From: Leptospira semungkisensis
Lineage (GTDB): Bacteria; Spirochaetota; Leptospiria; Leptospirales; Leptospiraceae
Length of the DNA stretch: 64,000 nt
Direction: 5' to 3'
NCBI RefSeq assembly: GCF_004770055.1
Contig: NZ_RQEP01000005.1
Location: forward strand, 1-64,000
The position numbers were made by a program, and so were the translations under genes. The notes beneath the pieces were generated by a model. That model had not been told where the DNA came from. It saw only the letters and a list, made by a program, of their open reading frames with translations, and did not search any database. Position 1 is the stretch's first letter, and each line of letters opens with the position of its first letter. Of the stretch, positions 18,492 to 27,961 are shown in pieces.

Positions 18492-18686
18492 GTGAAAGAT
18501 TTGAGAACATTCCTAGACTTCATTCATTCCGAACATGCAAACAAGACCCAATTCACGAATGTCGTGCAAAAATTGGATCCAGAATCTATGAAAGCCTGGT
18601 TTGAAAATAACGGATACGAAGTCTCCAGTTGGGAATGTGCCAAGGTGATTGAAACATACAAATCAGAATCCGGACTCGCTATCTAA
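18492..18686 (+). CDS. Nif11-leader-like small peptide 1
   Basis: A 64-residue peptide resembling the Nif11 leader domain of RiPP precursors: an N-terminal helix (FLDFIHSEHANKTQF), a middle segment, then NNGYEVSSWECAKVIETYK. The second half aligns without gaps to peptide 2 (18941), sharing S-x4-F-x3-GY-x2-S-x2-EC-x3-I. There is no double-glycine cleavage site and almost no sequence after the domain, so a separate core peptide is not obvious. It starts at GTG, or at TTG 18501, which has AGGGTGA five bases upstream and may be the true start. It is divergent from the radical SAM gene. Confidence 0.6.
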   Translation: MKDLRTFLDFIHSEHANKTQFTNVVQKLDPESMKAWFENNGYEVSSWECAKVIETYKSESGLAI

Positions 18687-18940
18687 GTATTCTATCCTTT
18701 TCGCCTTCCCTCTTTGGCTTTTCTCAAGATAAATGGTTGGATTCCTATACGGAATAACGTTAAACGAACTCTTCAACCAGTTTGGAAGCAGAAATAAATT
18801 TCCCGGAATGTTCTGATTTTTCAAAAATTTCAGTTGCATTTTACGGCTCGAGGACTATTAACTTTTTCTCAACCTATCTATAACGAAATCGAAACCATTT
18901 TCGTATATTAGAACATTAAAAAAAAAGAAGGACACGCTCC

Positions 18941-19156
18941 ATGGCCACATTCGTGAATTTTATTGCTGATGCCGCTGCAGACCCTGCTCTAGCAAAAGAA
19001 GCGGTGCAAGAGATCAACAACGGAAACTCCCAGAGCCTCCAAAGCTTTTTCTCAAAAAAAGGCTATAATCTTTCCATCGAAGAATGTGAGACATTGATCA
19101 AAAACGCTCATCACATTGGACAAGAGAAGCTTACAGAAAACGTACGTTCTTATTAA
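18941..19156 (+). CDS. Nif11-leader-like small peptide 2
   Basis: A 71-residue peptide that matches the Nif11 leader pattern better than its neighbour: MATFVNFIADAAADPALAKE, then NNGNSQSLQSFF and KKGYNLSIEECETLIKNAH. GAAGGA lies ahead of the ATG. It shares the GY...S..EC block with peptide 1. After the domain there are about fifteen residues (GQEKLTENVRSY) that could act as a short core, but no GG or GA processing motif is seen. The last 41 bases overlap the only usable start of the downstream phosphatase, suggesting translational coupling. Identification rests on the motif pattern and on the radical SAM neighbour. Confidence 0.68.
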   Translation: MATFVNFIADAAADPALAKEAVQEINNGNSQSLQSFFSKKGYNLSIEECETLIKNAHHIGQEKLTENVRSY

Positions 19157-21227
19157 ATATCTAGTCTGCCTTATTCTATTCTTTTCCTTCTTCTCTATCT
19201 CAAGCGAAGAGGCAAAAGAAAGAACGAGTTTTGGAAGATACGAATTCACAGATCCTCTAATACCAATTAAGCTGCATAAAGAATGGAGATTTTCCTCTCA
19301 GGATAATCCCTCAAATTCTCAATCAGAATTAGATGATTCCACCTGGTTCCCGCTCGCAACAAACGACGAATGGAACCGTCACCCGGAATTCGAAGAACAC
19401 CATGGGATAGGCTGGTACCGTTCCCGCATCCATATCTCCGAAAATGCTCTGCATCCGGGGTTAGGACTGCTCATGCCAGTCCGTGCATTCGGATATGAAT
19501 TATTCTTAAATGGTAAGGAGATCTACTCCTCTGAGTTTGATCCGAATACGAAATCATTCAGCAAGAATAACGCAAAACCAGTCCTCATTCCGATCCCCGA
19601 TGAGATATTAAAATCGGGAGAGAATTTCATCGCAATTCGAGGTTACTCGGAAGATAATCTTTCTTCTTTCGAAGGAGATATTTTATTCGGGAGAACCTTG
19701 GACCTTTCGCAGGAACAAAACTCCAGAACGATCCGCATCATCTCGATCATTGCAGTTCAACTCTTTCTATTTGTTTATAGTTTAGTTCTTTTTGCCAATA
19801 GAAGGAACGAGGCCTATTATCTTCATTACAGTTTGTTAAATATCCTCTTAGCACTGTGGCTTTTAGGGTTCAAAGGATATATAAGCCTAATCACAGAATC
19901 CAAGACATATTATATTTATTGTACATTTATCTCAGCGATGCTAATCAACCTTTCCTTATTGAGGTTCGTGTATACTTTCTTTTCGCAAAAAAGAGATAAA
20001 GCCCATGACGGGATCGTATTCTTTTATACGTTAATCGTGTCCGAGATCTTAATAGAGTATTGGTTTACCGGATCGATTTTGTATTTCATGAAATATTTAT
20101 ATGATCCGTTTATCGCTTCAGTCCCGCTTACTCTCCTATTTCTAATCTACAAAGTAACTTACTTTTCCATCAAAAAATATGCATTCGCATTTTCCTTGCT
20201 CATTGCTCTTCTTGCAGTATTCGCTTTCTTTGTTCACGGGATCTTTATTTTCACAGATGTTCTTGCGGACGACCCTATGGTAAATGAAGGCTTCTTCGTG
20301 ATGAGCCTGATCTTTTCGTTCGTTCTTGCTAAGAGATATTCTAATACGTTCCATACTCTTGAGTCCACGCAAGCCTCTCTAAAGTCTTTGAATGAATCCT
20401 TAGAAACAAAGGTGATCGAAAGGACCCAAACGATTGCCGCTCAAAAAGAAGAGATAGAGCAAAAGACAAGGATCCTAGAAAGAGATCTAGCGATCGCGGC
20501 AAAGATCCAATCTTCTCTTTTACCTTCCGATCTACCTAAGATTCCTAATATTAGATTGGCTTATAGATACGAGCCTATGTTAGATGTGGGCGGAGATTTC
20601 GTAGATTCAGTAGTAGACAGAACAGGAAGAGCTATCGGAATCTTTATCTGCGATGTAACAGGCCACGGAACAGGAGCCGCAATGGTAGCTTCTATGGTGA
20701 AAATGGCTCTTGCCGATTGGACTGATTATCTAAGTGATCCAGGGCATATGCTCACCAAGATGAGAGCCCAATTGATCGGAAAGTTAAACGGAAATTTTTT
20801 AACCGCCACGATAGCTACCTTCTTTCCGGAAACAGGAAGATTGCTGATCGCGAATGCAGGTCATCCGGAGACAGTAATCCTTCGCAGAAATTTTCCTAAA
20901 CCGGAATTGTTTCGTCCTTCCGGAATGGCGATCACTGAGCTGATGAAGACTCCTTATCATACGGAAATTACCGTCATGGGACCTGGAGATAAATTGGTTC
21001 TCTACACTGACGGTCTTCCTGAGGCGAGAAAGCCTAATGGCGATTTTTACGGAGATGAGAAGTTCTTAGAATTATTAAGCGAATGCGCTGGTTTAGATCC
21101 GGATCCTTTTTGTTCTACGGTTATACAACAGATCCGAAGCTTTACCCAAGATAAGAACAACTCTCACGACGATATGGCAATGATCGTCTTGGAATATTTG
21201 GGCAAGGCGGAAAATATTACCGCTTAG
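19116..21227 (+). CDS. 7TM-sensor SpoIIE-type (PP2C) serine phosphatase, paralogue 2
   Basis: A 703-residue protein with the same plan as paralogue 1. The extracytoplasmic part (about residues 45-190) looks like a galactose-binding jelly roll: DDSTWFPLATNDEW, GIGWYRSRIHI and YELFLNGKEIYSS match the sugar-binding domain found in beta-galactosidases and in sensor 7TM proteins. Seven membrane segments, a coiled coil and a complete PP2C domain follow (VGGDFVDSV, GIFICDVTGHGTGAAMVASM, LVLYTDGLPEA, HDDMAMIVLEY). The only start that retains the signal is TTG at 19116, inside the Nif11 peptide gene; no canonical ribosome site precedes it. Its stop overlaps by four bases the convergent gene at 21224. 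Confidence 0.82.
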   Translation: MDKRSLQKTYVLIKYLVCLILFFSFFSISSEEAKERTSFGRYEFTDPLIPIKLHKEWRFSSQDNPSNSQSELDDSTWFPLATNDEWNRHPEFEEHHGIGWYRSRIHISENALHPGLGLLMPVRAFGYELFLNGKEIYSSEFDPNTKSFSKNNAKPVLIPIPDEILKSGENFIAIRGYSEDNLSSFEGDILFGRTLDLSQEQNSRTIRIISIIAVQLFLFVYSLVLFANRRNEAYYLHYSLLNILLALWLLGFKGYISLITESKTYYIYCTFISAMLINLSLLRFVYTFFSQKRDKAHDGIVFFYTLIVSEILIEYWFTGSILYFMKYLYDPFIASVPLTLLFLIYKVTYFSIKKYAFAFSLLIALLAVFAFFVHGIFIFTDVLADDPMVNEGFFVMSLIFSFVLAKRYSNTFHTLESTQASLKSLNESLETKVIERTQTIAAQKEEIEQKTRILERDLAIAAKIQSSLLPSDLPKIPNIRLAYRYEPMLDVGGDFVDSVVDRTGRAIGIFICDVTGHGTGAAMVASMVKMALADWTDYLSDPGHMLTKMRAQLIGKLNGNFLTATIATFFPETGRLLIANAGHPETVILRRNFPKPELFRPSGMAITELMKTPYHTEITVMGPGDKLVLYTDGLPEARKPNGDFYGDEKFLELLSECAGLDPDPFCSTVIQQIRSFTQDKNNSHDDMAMIVLEYLGKAENITA

Positions 21228-21955
21228 ATCGCGATACCGAACAGAAGTTGCAATTGAGCTCCATACGGATTCGTATGTTGCTTCGCTTCTTTCGCAGGCT
21301 CATTCCAATCTTTTTGAAATTCACGAGCATCCCAGGCTGCATTGCTATCGTAGGCATCCCTTACAATATGAACGGGACGATTCGGATAAAACAATATATT
21401 TGCTCCCATGTGAATAAAGAAGCCGGAAGGAAATATATATCTAAACCCGGAACCTGCAGAAACATAAAGTTTCTGCTGAGAAACGTTCCAAGCATAATCT
21501 GTATAAATTCCTGTAGGATAAAGAGTCTCGGATTTTCTCTGCTTTTCTAGATAGCTTTCGACCCCTACTCCTCCCGCAAAATAGTACGGACTTGAAAAAG
21601 GAAACCATTCCAGTTGGATGCTTGTTTGTCTCTGGATCTTTTCTGAATTCACCAGTGTGAAGGTGCCCGATAAATTTGTTTGCACCCCGCTTAGATCTAA
21701 ATCGAATCTTTGGATCTGTCTTTGCTCTTGCCATTGTAAGGAAAGAGCCAGCTTCGAAGAAAACTGATACCCAGCTCCGAACCAACTCAATCCGTTTGCC
21801 GTAAAACCTCCCGCAAATATCTTACGTTTCGCTCTTCGATCTGCTTGTTCCAGTTCTCCCGGGATGGGAGGAAGTTCCTTTTCCTGTGCATAAGAAACAC
21901 TGGAAATTAGAATTAAAAAAGCGATCCAAGATACTTGCAGAAGGTTTTTTTTCAT
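21224..21955 (-). CDS. Outer-membrane beta-barrel-like exported protein
   Basis: A 243-residue protein with a signal peptide ending near VSYAQE. After a charged stretch (residues 25-45) it shows alternating beta strands such as FTANGLSWFGAGYQF, LALSLQWQE and FFIHMGANILF, and ends in LQLLFGIAI, consistent with a small outer-membrane barrel. No named family is recognised. It converges with the phosphatase gene and lies 53 bases downstream of thiC on the same strand, so it could share thiC transcripts, although a functional link to thiamine is not evident. Confidence 0.6.
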   Translation of the reverse strand: MKKNLLQVSWIAFLILISSVSYAQEKELPPIPGELEQADRRAKRKIFAGGFTANGLSWFGAGYQFSSKLALSLQWQEQRQIQRFDLDLSGVQTNLSGTFTLVNSEKIQRQTSIQLEWFPFSSPYYFAGGVGVESYLEKQRKSETLYPTGIYTDYAWNVSQQKLYVSAGSGFRYIFPSGFFIHMGANILFYPNRPVHIVRDAYDSNAAWDAREFQKDWNEPAKEAKQHTNPYGAQLQLLFGIAI

Positions 21956-22008
21956 AGAATAGGTCTCAAGTCCGAGCCAGGATTCAATCTTTCAAAAGAA
22001 AGGTCAAG

Positions 22009-23607
<1,599 letters not shown>

Positions 23608-23739
23608 TTACTCCCTATGTTGAGGGGAATATCCGGAATCATGATCTAGGCAGAAGAAGAAGGATTCGAAAAAAGTTTATGCGAAAATTGTAATCTTCGG
23701 GATCCGTTACTTACGAAAACCAAATAGACTTCTTTCTTT

Positions 23740-23821
23740 CCGTTTCCCTTCGCAGGCATTATCCTGATCAGGTTCCGGGGACTCTCTCAGAGACGAATGT
23801 TCGTCCCACCCCCAACGGTTC
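23740..23821 (-). ncRNA. TPP riboswitch (THI element)
   Basis: On the minus strand the aptamer shows the consensus pieces in order: CCGTTGGGGGTGGG, a P3 hairpin around ACGAACATTCGT, CTGAGAGAG, and ACCTGATCAGGATAATGCC followed by GCGAAGGGAAACGG. The closing stem P1 is CCGTT with AACGG. It binds thiamine pyrophosphate and lies in the thiC leader. In the 130-base expression platform the thiC ribosome site AGGGAG (23611-23616) can pair with an upstream CCCT, so control of translation initiation is plausible. Confidence 0.95.
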
Positions 23822-23888
23822 CTTCCAGTAGATTCCGTGTTACGGAACTTGCAAGGAGTTTTCATATTTGAAAATTTGAATGAAAAAG

Positions 23889-23904
23889 ACGAACTATCGT
23901 TCGT
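23889..23904. promoter_or_regulatory. Inverted repeat in the thiC-ompL1 divergent region
   Basis: ACGAAC-TATC-GTTCGT is a perfect 6-bp inverted repeat with a 4-base spacer. It lies about 70 bases upstream of the TPP aptamer on the thiC side and 260 bases upstream of the first ompL1. It could be an operator for a dimeric regulator; chance cannot be excluded at this length. Confidence 0.25.
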
Positions 23905-24160
23905 TAGTTTGTCACGAAAAAATACATTCTAGTCACAGGATCGGTTTTGCGGCGTTAAAATTCCGGCGCTATATTATTTTATCTAACTATTGTTCAAAAT
24001 AAAATCTGATCTAACGGGACTTTTTTCTCTTACTCAGAATATCTGTTTGACACTCAGGTCCCGATCGTTAGAGTCCTGTCCAATGCTTGGCCCAGTATAG
24101 ACATAAAATGGTTCAAGTGAAAATCTCTCTACAATACGAAAAGTTTAAGGAGCTATTTAA

Positions 24161-25051
24161 ATGGTTCGTAACATTACGAAAGCTTTGTTAGTTTTCGCCG
24201 TCCTGTCATCTACTGCCGGCTTAAGCGCAAAGAGCTATGTCACCGGAGGTTTGGGACTCCAATTCGACTTAGGAAGTTTGGGGCAAACAATTGCAACAGA
24301 CGGTTTGGATGCATCTAGCAACTACTCATCTACTGCAACAGATGGTACCCCAGGTATTTTGCAACGTCGTGCAATCATTCCTGAAAACAGATTGCTAACT
24401 CTGCAACATACTACTGATGGTTTGATCAAAACCAAAGCAAATGGTGCAATGTCCGGTATTGTGATGTCCTTAGGATATGAGCAAGACTTCGGAAAGGCTT
24501 TCTTCTGGAGAGTCAATGCGCACTACACTCGTAAAGTGAGCGGCGGTCAAACTACTGCGTCTTTCTTAGGATATCAGTTCTATGATATCACTTGGGATTA
24601 CAACGCTGTTCAAATCCCTGTCAACGTAGGTATTAAACTTTCTGCAACTGAAGATACATCTTTCTATATCGGTGCAGGGGTTCACTACTACAAAGGTGGA
24701 TGGAGCTTAGCAGGAAGCAACAGAACAGAAGACGTTCACCAATTCTTGTCAACTGTTCCAGGCGCGACTCAATTGAGCAACCTGGTTGCTGACGGAACTT
24801 CTCCTGTTGCAAACTGGGAAAACACTCGTTTCTCCGTTGCAGGATTCGCTCCGAACTGGGTAATCGGTGCTCAGTCCAGAATCTCCGACAAAGGGCACGT
24901 TTACATGGAAGCTGAGACACTGTATTCCTTCAAATACGGTATCGCTCACCCATCTTCTTTGGGTGGTGCTTTAGGACTCGCTCCGAGCGTTGCATATCCT
25001 ATCGTATTGGGTGGAACTCAATACAGATTCGGATACAAGCACGAAATCTAA
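24161..25051 (+). CDS. ompL1: OmpL1-type outer-membrane porin (copy 1)
   Basis: A 296-residue protein aligned by eye over its whole length with the leptospiral porin OmpL1: MVRNITKALL signal, GLGLQFDLGSLGQTIATDGL, NRLLTLQHTTDGLIKTKANG, YEQDFGKAFFWRV, NWVIGAQSRISDKGHVYMEAE and a terminal QYRFGYKHEI. OmpL1 is a surface-exposed transmembrane barrel of Leptospira reported to bind host matrix components in pathogens. It lacks the large cysteine-containing extracellular insert near residue 60 that I recall in the L. interrogans protein. AAGGAG precedes the ATG, and a strong terminator follows. It is the first of a tandem pair. Confidence 0.88.
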   Translation: MVRNITKALLVFAVLSSTAGLSAKSYVTGGLGLQFDLGSLGQTIATDGLDASSNYSSTATDGTPGILQRRAIIPENRLLTLQHTTDGLIKTKANGAMSGIVMSLGYEQDFGKAFFWRVNAHYTRKVSGGQTTASFLGYQFYDITWDYNAVQIPVNVGIKLSATEDTSFYIGAGVHYYKGGWSLAGSNRTEDVHQFLSTVPGATQLSNLVADGTSPVANWENTRFSVAGFAPNWVIGAQSRISDKGHVYMEAETLYSFKYGIAHPSSLGGALGLAPSVAYPIVLGGTQYRFGYKHEI

Positions 25052-25075
25052 TCATTAGATTTTCATAAAGTGTGT

Positions 25076-25104
25076 AAAGGCTCTCCGAAAGGAGGGCCTT
25101 TTTT
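25076..25104 (+). terminator. Rho-independent terminator after the first ompL1
   Basis: GGCTCTCC-GAAA-GGAGGGCC forms an 8-bp stem (one G-T pair) with a GNRA-type loop, followed by six T residues. It separates transcription of the two ompL1 copies. Confidence 0.9.
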
Positions 25105-25249
25105 ATTTGTAGACCTCAGGACAAGAAGTTCTAATCCCAAAGCATTATCTTTTTTTCGTTCCTCTCACTCTACGTTGATGCAAGAAAAAGGGAATATAAG
25201 CCTGGATCTTCCCGCTTGATTCTATTACTCCTCGTTTGTTTGATGACGT

Positions 25250-26137
25250 ATGATTCGAAACAAATGGGCCCCTCTTGCCCTTCTCATTCTATTACCGTTT
25301 AGCAATTCTGACGCAAAATCTTATGTCATGGGAAGCTTAGGTCTTCAATTCGACTTAGGAAGCTTGGGAAATACGATCGCCACTGATGGATTGAATGCAT
25401 CTAGCAATTATTCATCCACCGCATCCGATGGAACACCTGGGATTCTCCCTCGTAGAGTAATCATTCCTGAAGATAGGCTTTTGACTCTGCAACATACTAC
25501 TGACGGTTTGATCAAAACCAAAGCGAATGGTGCAATGTCTGGTATTGTGATGTCCATCGGATTCGAGCAAGACTTCGGAAAGGCTTTCTTCTGGAGAGTC
25601 AACGCAAACTATACTCGGAAAGTAATGGGAGGAGATACTACTTCTTCTTTTCTAGGATATCAGTTCTATGATGTTACTTGGGATTACAGCGCTGTTCAAA
25701 TTCCTGTCAACATAGGTATTAAACTTTCTGCAACTGAAAATACGTCTTTCTATATCGGTGCCGGTGCTCACTACTTCAAAGGTGGATGGACTTTAGAAGG
25801 AAGTAATAGAACGGAAGACGTTCACCAATTCTTATCCACTGTTCCGGGTGCGACTCAGATCAGCGATCTTCTTGCTGATGGAACTTCTCCTGTTGCAAAC
25901 TGGGAAAAGACATCTTTCAACGTTGCTGGATTCGCTCCAAACTGGTTGATCGGTGCTCAATCCAGAATTTCGGATAAGGGCCACATTTATATGGAAGCCG
26001 AAACTTTATATTCTTTCAAATACGGTATCGCTCACCCATCCTCTTTGGGTGGTGCGTTAGGGCTCGCTCCGAGTGTAGCTTATCCTATCGTACTAGGCGG
26101 AACTCAATATAGATTCGGATACAAGCACGAGATTTAA
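25250..26137 (+). CDS. ompL1: OmpL1-type outer-membrane porin (copy 2)
   Basis: A 295-residue paralogue of the gene at 24161, nearly identical in the barrel but with a different signal peptide (MIRNKWAPLALLILLPFSNSDA). Differences cluster in the N terminus and in a few predicted loop positions; the C-terminal 60 residues are almost the same. The intergenic gap holds a terminator and about 140 bases with their own possible promoter, so the copies can be expressed separately. No strong ribosome-binding site precedes the ATG, unlike copy 1, suggesting weaker or conditional translation. The start is chosen as the first ATG with a full signal peptide. Confidence 0.88.
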   Translation: MIRNKWAPLALLILLPFSNSDAKSYVMGSLGLQFDLGSLGNTIATDGLNASSNYSSTASDGTPGILPRRVIIPEDRLLTLQHTTDGLIKTKANGAMSGIVMSIGFEQDFGKAFFWRVNANYTRKVMGGDTTSSFLGYQFYDVTWDYSAVQIPVNIGIKLSATENTSFYIGAGAHYFKGGWTLEGSNRTEDVHQFLSTVPGATQISDLLADGTSPVANWEKTSFNVAGFAPNWLIGAQSRISDKGHIYMEAETLYSFKYGIAHPSSLGGALGLAPSVAYPIVLGGTQYRFGYKHEI

Positions 26138-26170
26138 ATATTCTAGTTTATAGTAATATTTTATGAAATC

Positions 26171-26872
26171 CTAAAGCAGTTCGGTTCTTCCTAACAAAGG
26201 AACGAATTTCACAGAAAGTCGATCCGTCTCGATCAGACGTTCTTTCTCCTTCTTCAAAGTGAGAAGAAATTGATATTCGTCCTTGAATTGCACAGGAAGA
26301 ACCGCAATCCCATTTTCTTCTAAGGAATCGAATAACGGATTCTCTTCCGAAGGTGTTTTAGGAAAGCAAGCAGAGGAAACGAATTTCGAAAATCTCACCT
26401 GTCCTTTTGAAAGAAGAAGAGCATCACCTTGCAGGATCCGATTTCTTTTCGTGAATCCGGGAGACCAGGTTTCCAGAACGGAGATTGCCCTTCTTCTCAG
26501 GTCCGGAAAAATTTCTAGGGAAAGGATTTTCGCGCCCATCGCATCCAGGATCGCCGAGAGATAGCCGGAACCTGTCCCTATTTCCAGCACAGTGTCGGAA
26601 GAATTGATCCGGAGCCGATTGACTATATAGGCCACTATATAAGGCTGAGAGATGGTTTGTTCATCGCCGATCGGAATGGCCTTATCCTCATAAGAAAGAT
26701 GTCGGACTTCCTCCGGAAGAAACAGATGTCTAGGGACTTTCAAAAAAGCGGAGAGCAAGTTTTCGTCCAGGATCCCTCTTCCCACAATTTGCTCTCGTAC
26801 CATCTTCTCTCTCGCGAGAATCGTCTCGGGAGTATCGAACGAAGAGGAAGAGTCTGATTTAGGATTTTCCAT
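26171..26872 (-). CDS. pcm: Protein-L-isoaspartate O-methyltransferase
   Basis: A 233-residue SAM-dependent methyltransferase of the PCMT family, which repairs isoaspartyl residues in aged proteins. The N-terminal MVREQIVGRGI, the substrate block VPRHLFLPE, the AIPIGDEQTISQPYIVA motif and the SAM-binding VLEIGTGSGYLSAIL are all present. The first twenty residues are a polar extension not typical of the family. The C-terminal third is less conserved but still beta-rich. It converges with the second ompL1 and faces away from tRNA-Phe. Identification is firm; the cellular role is taken from the family. Confidence 0.9.
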   Translation of the reverse strand: MENPKSDSSSSFDTPETILAREKMVREQIVGRGILDENLLSAFLKVPRHLFLPEEVRHLSYEDKAIPIGDEQTISQPYIVAYIVNRLRINSSDTVLEIGTGSGYLSAILDAMGAKILSLEIFPDLRRRAISVLETWSPGFTKRNRILQGDALLLSKGQVRFSKFVSSACFPKTPSEENPLFDSLEENGIAVLPVQFKDEYQFLLTLKKEKERLIETDRLSVKFVPLLGRTELL

Positions 26873-26911
26873 TGACGCCTAGGCCCGACTCAGTAATTTG
26901 GTTCTGGGTTC

Positions 26912-26984
<73 letters not shown>

Positions 26985-26992
26985 AATCCAAC

Positions 26993-27232
26993 TTATCCCT
27001 TCTTTCTTTCCTCTCCCAGTTTCCATAGTTCAGTAAAAACCAGATCCTCCACCTGTTTGCAAAGCTCAGGTTTATATAATTTCTTTACCGGAGGCTTAGG
27101 ATAGACATGGATCTCATCCGTGTCCGGAATATAAGTCAGCATCCTTAGGATCTGGTCCTCTCCTTCGATTTCATACATCGTATAAGACATTCCCTTAGAA
27201 GGGATGATTTGAGAAGTTTCCAGGTATTTCAT
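26993..27232 (-). CDS. Small conserved hypothetical protein
   Basis: A 79-residue soluble protein with no signal or membrane segment. It reads as a compact alpha/beta domain (MYEIEGEDQILRMLTYIPDT, then IHVYPKPPVKKLYKPELCKQVEDL). No family is recognised. It ends 9 bases past tRNA-Phe on the opposite strand. The coding assignment rests on a clean frame, typical codon use and absence of a better frame on the other strand. Confidence 0.5.
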   Translation of the reverse strand: MKYLETSQIIPSKGMSYTMYEIEGEDQILRMLTYIPDTDEIHVYPKPPVKKLYKPELCKQVEDLVFTELWKLGEERKKG

Positions 27233-27334
27233 TCTTCGTTTCTATTTGGCCGATCTCATTTGAAAAGAAGTAATTCTAATACATAAAACATGAAAACGCT
27301 TGTACTAAAACTGCTTCTTCTATAAGTTTTCCCA

Positions 27335-27961
27335 ATGACTCGCTCTTCCATGAGAGCCGACGAGAGCTTTCTCGTTGGGATCACCGGTATGATTGGAGGA
27401 GGAAAGTCCACGGTTGCCCGTCTCTTGGAAGAGTTAGGAGCCTTTCGGATCAGTGCGGACGAGTTAGCTCGTAAATTCACTGAACCGGATAGCCCGATCA
27501 CCGAAGAATTGGTCCAAGCCTTGGGCAAAGATATATTGGATGAGTCCGGCAAGTTGGATCGCAAACGGATCGCCAAATTAGTATTTGGGAATCCGGAGAA
27601 GTTGAAAGCCTTAAACGGCCTTACTCATCCTAGGATCCGAAATGAGTTCTTGGACATCCTGAACAGGCAGGGCAAGGGAACTTTAGTGGCCTGGGAAGTT
27701 CCGCTTCTTTTCGAAACGGACTCTTTCACTCTTTGCGATGCTACCGTATGCGTGATCTCCGACATTAGCTCTTCTCTTGAAAGGGCTGCCAAAAGAGACG
27801 GGATCAGCAAAGAAGAGGTGGAAGCAAGGGCCAAAAACCAGCTTTCTCTTCAGGGAAAAGCCGAGAAGGCCGACTATTCTCTTAAGAACACAGGGGATTT
27901 GGAAGACCTTCGCAAAGAATGCGAACTATTGTACTCTAAGTTGAGGGAAAGAATGAAATGA
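27335..27961 (+). CDS. coaE: Dephospho-CoA kinase
   Basis: A 208-residue CoaE, the last enzyme of coenzyme A synthesis, phosphorylating the ribose 3'-hydroxyl of dephospho-CoA. The P-loop is GMIGGGKST (near residues 18-26), followed by FRISADELAR with the catalytic aspartate and LTHPRIRNEF in the lid region; WEVPLLFET is also typical. The length is normal. The start may be at the next ATG (27350), since neither has a strong ribosome site. The stop overlaps the next start as ATGA, coupling it to the SPOR protein. Confidence 0.93.
   Translation: MTRSSMRADESFLVGITGMIGGGKSTVARLLEELGAFRISADELARKFTEPDSPITEELVQALGKDILDESGKLDRKRIAKLVFGNPEKLKALNGLTHPRIRNEFLDILNRQGKGTLVAWEVPLLFETDSFTLCDATVCVISDISSSLERAAKRDGISKEEVEARAKNQLSLQGKAEKADYSLKNTGDLEDLRKECELLYSKLRERMK

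Noticed and set aside
18733..18816. Short frame of 27 codons between the two Nif11-like peptides
   Set aside because: No ribosome site, no resemblance to either peptide and no other evidence for coding.
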